This document shows positions 50,743-51,714 of a stretch of DNA of 51,714 nt, piece by piece. The translations under genes were made by a program, and so were the position numbers. The notes beneath the pieces were generated by a model, which had not been told where the DNA came from, did not search any database, and saw only the letters and a list, made by a program, of their open reading frames with translations. Source of the stretch: Massilia sp. Root335 (GTDB taxonomy: Bacteria; Pseudomonadota; Gammaproteobacteria; Burkholderiales; Burkholderiaceae_D); assembly GCF_001425685.1 (NCBI RefSeq), contig NZ_LMCY01000003.1, positions 151,835 to 203,548 of the forward strand, read 5' to 3'. The first letter of the stretch is position 1; the number at the start of each line of letters is the position of its first letter.

Positions 50743-51714
50743 ATGAATAATATGACCGACATGGCTGAACAGCTCGACGTCAAGCTGCTGCTGTCCACGC
50801 TGATGGCGCTGAAAAAGGGGGATTTCTCCGTGCGCATGCCGTCCGACTGGACCGGCGTGTCCGGCAAGATCGCCGATACCCTGAACGACATCATCGAGAC
50901 CAAGGAAAAAATGGTCGAAGCGGTCACCGAGGTGTCGCGCGTCGTCGGCCGCGAGGGCCACCTGACGCAGCGCGCCTCCGTGCCGGGCGCGGCGGGCGGC
51001 TGGTCGACCATCATCAGCTCGGTCAATACGCTGATCGACGACCTCGTGCGCCCGACGACGGAAATGGCGCGCGTCATCGGCGCCGTCGCGAAGGGCGACC
51101 TGTCGCAGACGATGGCGCTGGAAGTCGACGGCCACCCGCTCAAGGGCCAGTACCTGCGCGCGGCGACCACCGCGAACACGATGGTGGAACAGCTGTCGTC
51201 GTTCTCGTCCGAGGTGACGCGCGTCGCGCGCGAGGTCGGTACGGAGGGCAAGCTGGGCGGCCAGGCGTACGTGCCGGGCGTCGCGGGCACGTGGAAGGAC
51301 TTGACCGACTCCGTGAACTCGATGGCGGGTAACCTCACGTCGCAGGTGCGTAACATCGCGGAGGTGACCACCGCCGTGGCGAACGGCGACTTGTCGAAGA
51401 AGATCACGGTGGACGTGCGCGGCGAGATCCTGCAGCTGAAGGACACCATCAACGTGATGGTGGACCAGCTGCGTTCCTTCGCGTCCGAGGTGACGCGCGT
51501 GGCAAGGGAGGTCGGTACGGAAGGCAAGCTCGGGGGCCAGGCGTACGTGCCGGGCGTCGCGGGCACGTGGAAGGACTTGACCGACAACGTGAACTTCATG
51601 GCGTCCAACCTCACGGGCCAGGTGCGCAACATCGCGGCGGTGACGACCGCGGTGGCGAACGGCGACCTGTCGAAGAAGATCACGGTGGACGTGAAGGGCG
51701 AGATCCTCGAACTG
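50743..51714 (+). CDS. Multi-HAMP sensory protein (partial, 3' end off window)
   Basis: The first 324 codons of a long protein. After a short leader, tandem HAMP-type repeats of 92 residues follow, with recurrent blocks [37 protein letters not shown] and [18 protein letters not shown]. There is no membrane segment, so it is cytoplasmic. This repeat set is known from fungal/bacterial group III type histidine kinases (Nik1/Os1), where it is followed by kinase and receiver domains; that part is outside the window. The start ATG has GAGGAT about 10 bp upstream; an alternative ATG is three codons later. Osmotic or stress sensing is an inference from the family. Confidence 0.85.
   Translation, partial: MNNMTDMAEQLDVKLLLSTLMALKKGDFSVRMPSDWTGVSGKIADTLNDIIETKEKMVEAVTEVSRVVGREGHLTQRASVPGAAGGWSTIISSVNTLIDDLVRPTTEMARVIGAVAKGDLSQTMALEVDGHPLKGQYLRAATTANTMVEQLSSFSSEVTRVAREVGTEGKLGGQAYVPGVAGTWKDLTDSVNSMAGNLTSQVRNIAEVTTAVANGDLSKKITVDVRGEILQLKDTINVMVDQLRSFASEVTRVAREVGTEGKLGGQAYVPGVAGTWKDLTDNVNFMASNLTGQVRNIAAVTTAVANGDLSKKITVDVKGEILEL

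Noticed and set aside
50405..50746. 113-codon open frame in the gap before the multi-HAMP gene
   Set aside because: Composition does not resemble a protein and no ribosome site or family is visible; it extends into the first codon of the multi-HAMP gene by chance.
1..51714. tRNA/rRNA genes, insertion sequences, prophage or attachment sites
   Set aside because: None seen on either strand by reading; no transposase, integrase or terminal inverted repeats with target duplications were found.

Overview
The window is GC-rich chromosomal DNA from a betaproteobacterium, most likely an Oxalobacteraceae member of the Massilia/Telluria type. That placement is an inference from the protein repertoire (RelA with EFDD, RecCBD, poly-hydroxybutyrate-type ketone-body genes, Hcp, MotA, many two-component kinases) and from GC-rich codon usage. 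No rRNA, tRNA, prophage, insertion sequence or CRISPR array was seen. Genes are densely packed, with many ATGA stop/start overlaps.

Layout. 1-2302 (minus): an MCE lipid-transport operon (MlaE permease, MCE protein, lipoprotein cut by the left edge). 2387-5943 (minus): relA, a RidA-family gene and an alpha/beta hydrolase. 6100-10848: 3-hydroxybutyrate dehydrogenase, a small unknown gene, a secreted unknown protein, a periplasmic amidohydrolase and the C4-dicarboxylate carrier DctA. 10951-14204: a SIMPL-domain protein divergent from a BlaI-type repressor, an M56 metallopeptidase fused to a TonB domain, and a free TonB-domain protein. 14262-16337: the CoA-transferase pair scoB/scoA divergent from a PAS-LuxR regulator. 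16368-20251: thioesterase, hydrolase and SDR operon, then ETF-ubiquinone oxidoreductase. 20434-26685: small conserved genes, an amino-acid ABC transporter pair, a phosphodiesterase, a DUF378 protein, a Tat-exported M15-type peptidase, a GNAT enzyme and a sulfate-binding protein. 26922-27851: a PBP7-type endopeptidase.

27929-29339 (minus) is a compact three-gene unit: Hcp (type VI secretion tube protein), a MepA-like murein endopeptidase without signal peptide, and a small exported four-cysteine protein. It reads as a type VI effector-immunity cassette with a cell-wall-cutting toxin, and is the most interesting locus in the window.

29529-34844: a DUF2939 protein, an unaccompanied motA, a KaiC-like double ATPase translationally coupled to a hybrid histidine kinase, and a DUF488 protein. 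34927-43917 (minus): recC-recB-recD, the complete RecBCD recombination enzyme. 43988-46990: a large CHASE-PAS hybrid kinase with receiver and Hpt domains. 47101-49140: a prolyl oligopeptidase. 49227-50284: a quorum-sensing locus, with a lux-box-like dyad, an RsaL-like repressor and a LuxR-type AHL receptor converging on it. 50743-51714: the start of a multi-HAMP sensory protein that runs off the right edge.

Functional threads: ketone-body/PHB metabolism (bdh, scoAB, ETF-QO), envelope maintenance and peptidoglycan remodelling (MCE, PBP7, DUF882 peptidase, M56-TonB), inter-bacterial competition (Hcp cassette), DNA repair (RecBCD), and extensive signalling. Two palindromic REPIN-like doublets sit between genes, each showing compensatory base changes between its two halves.
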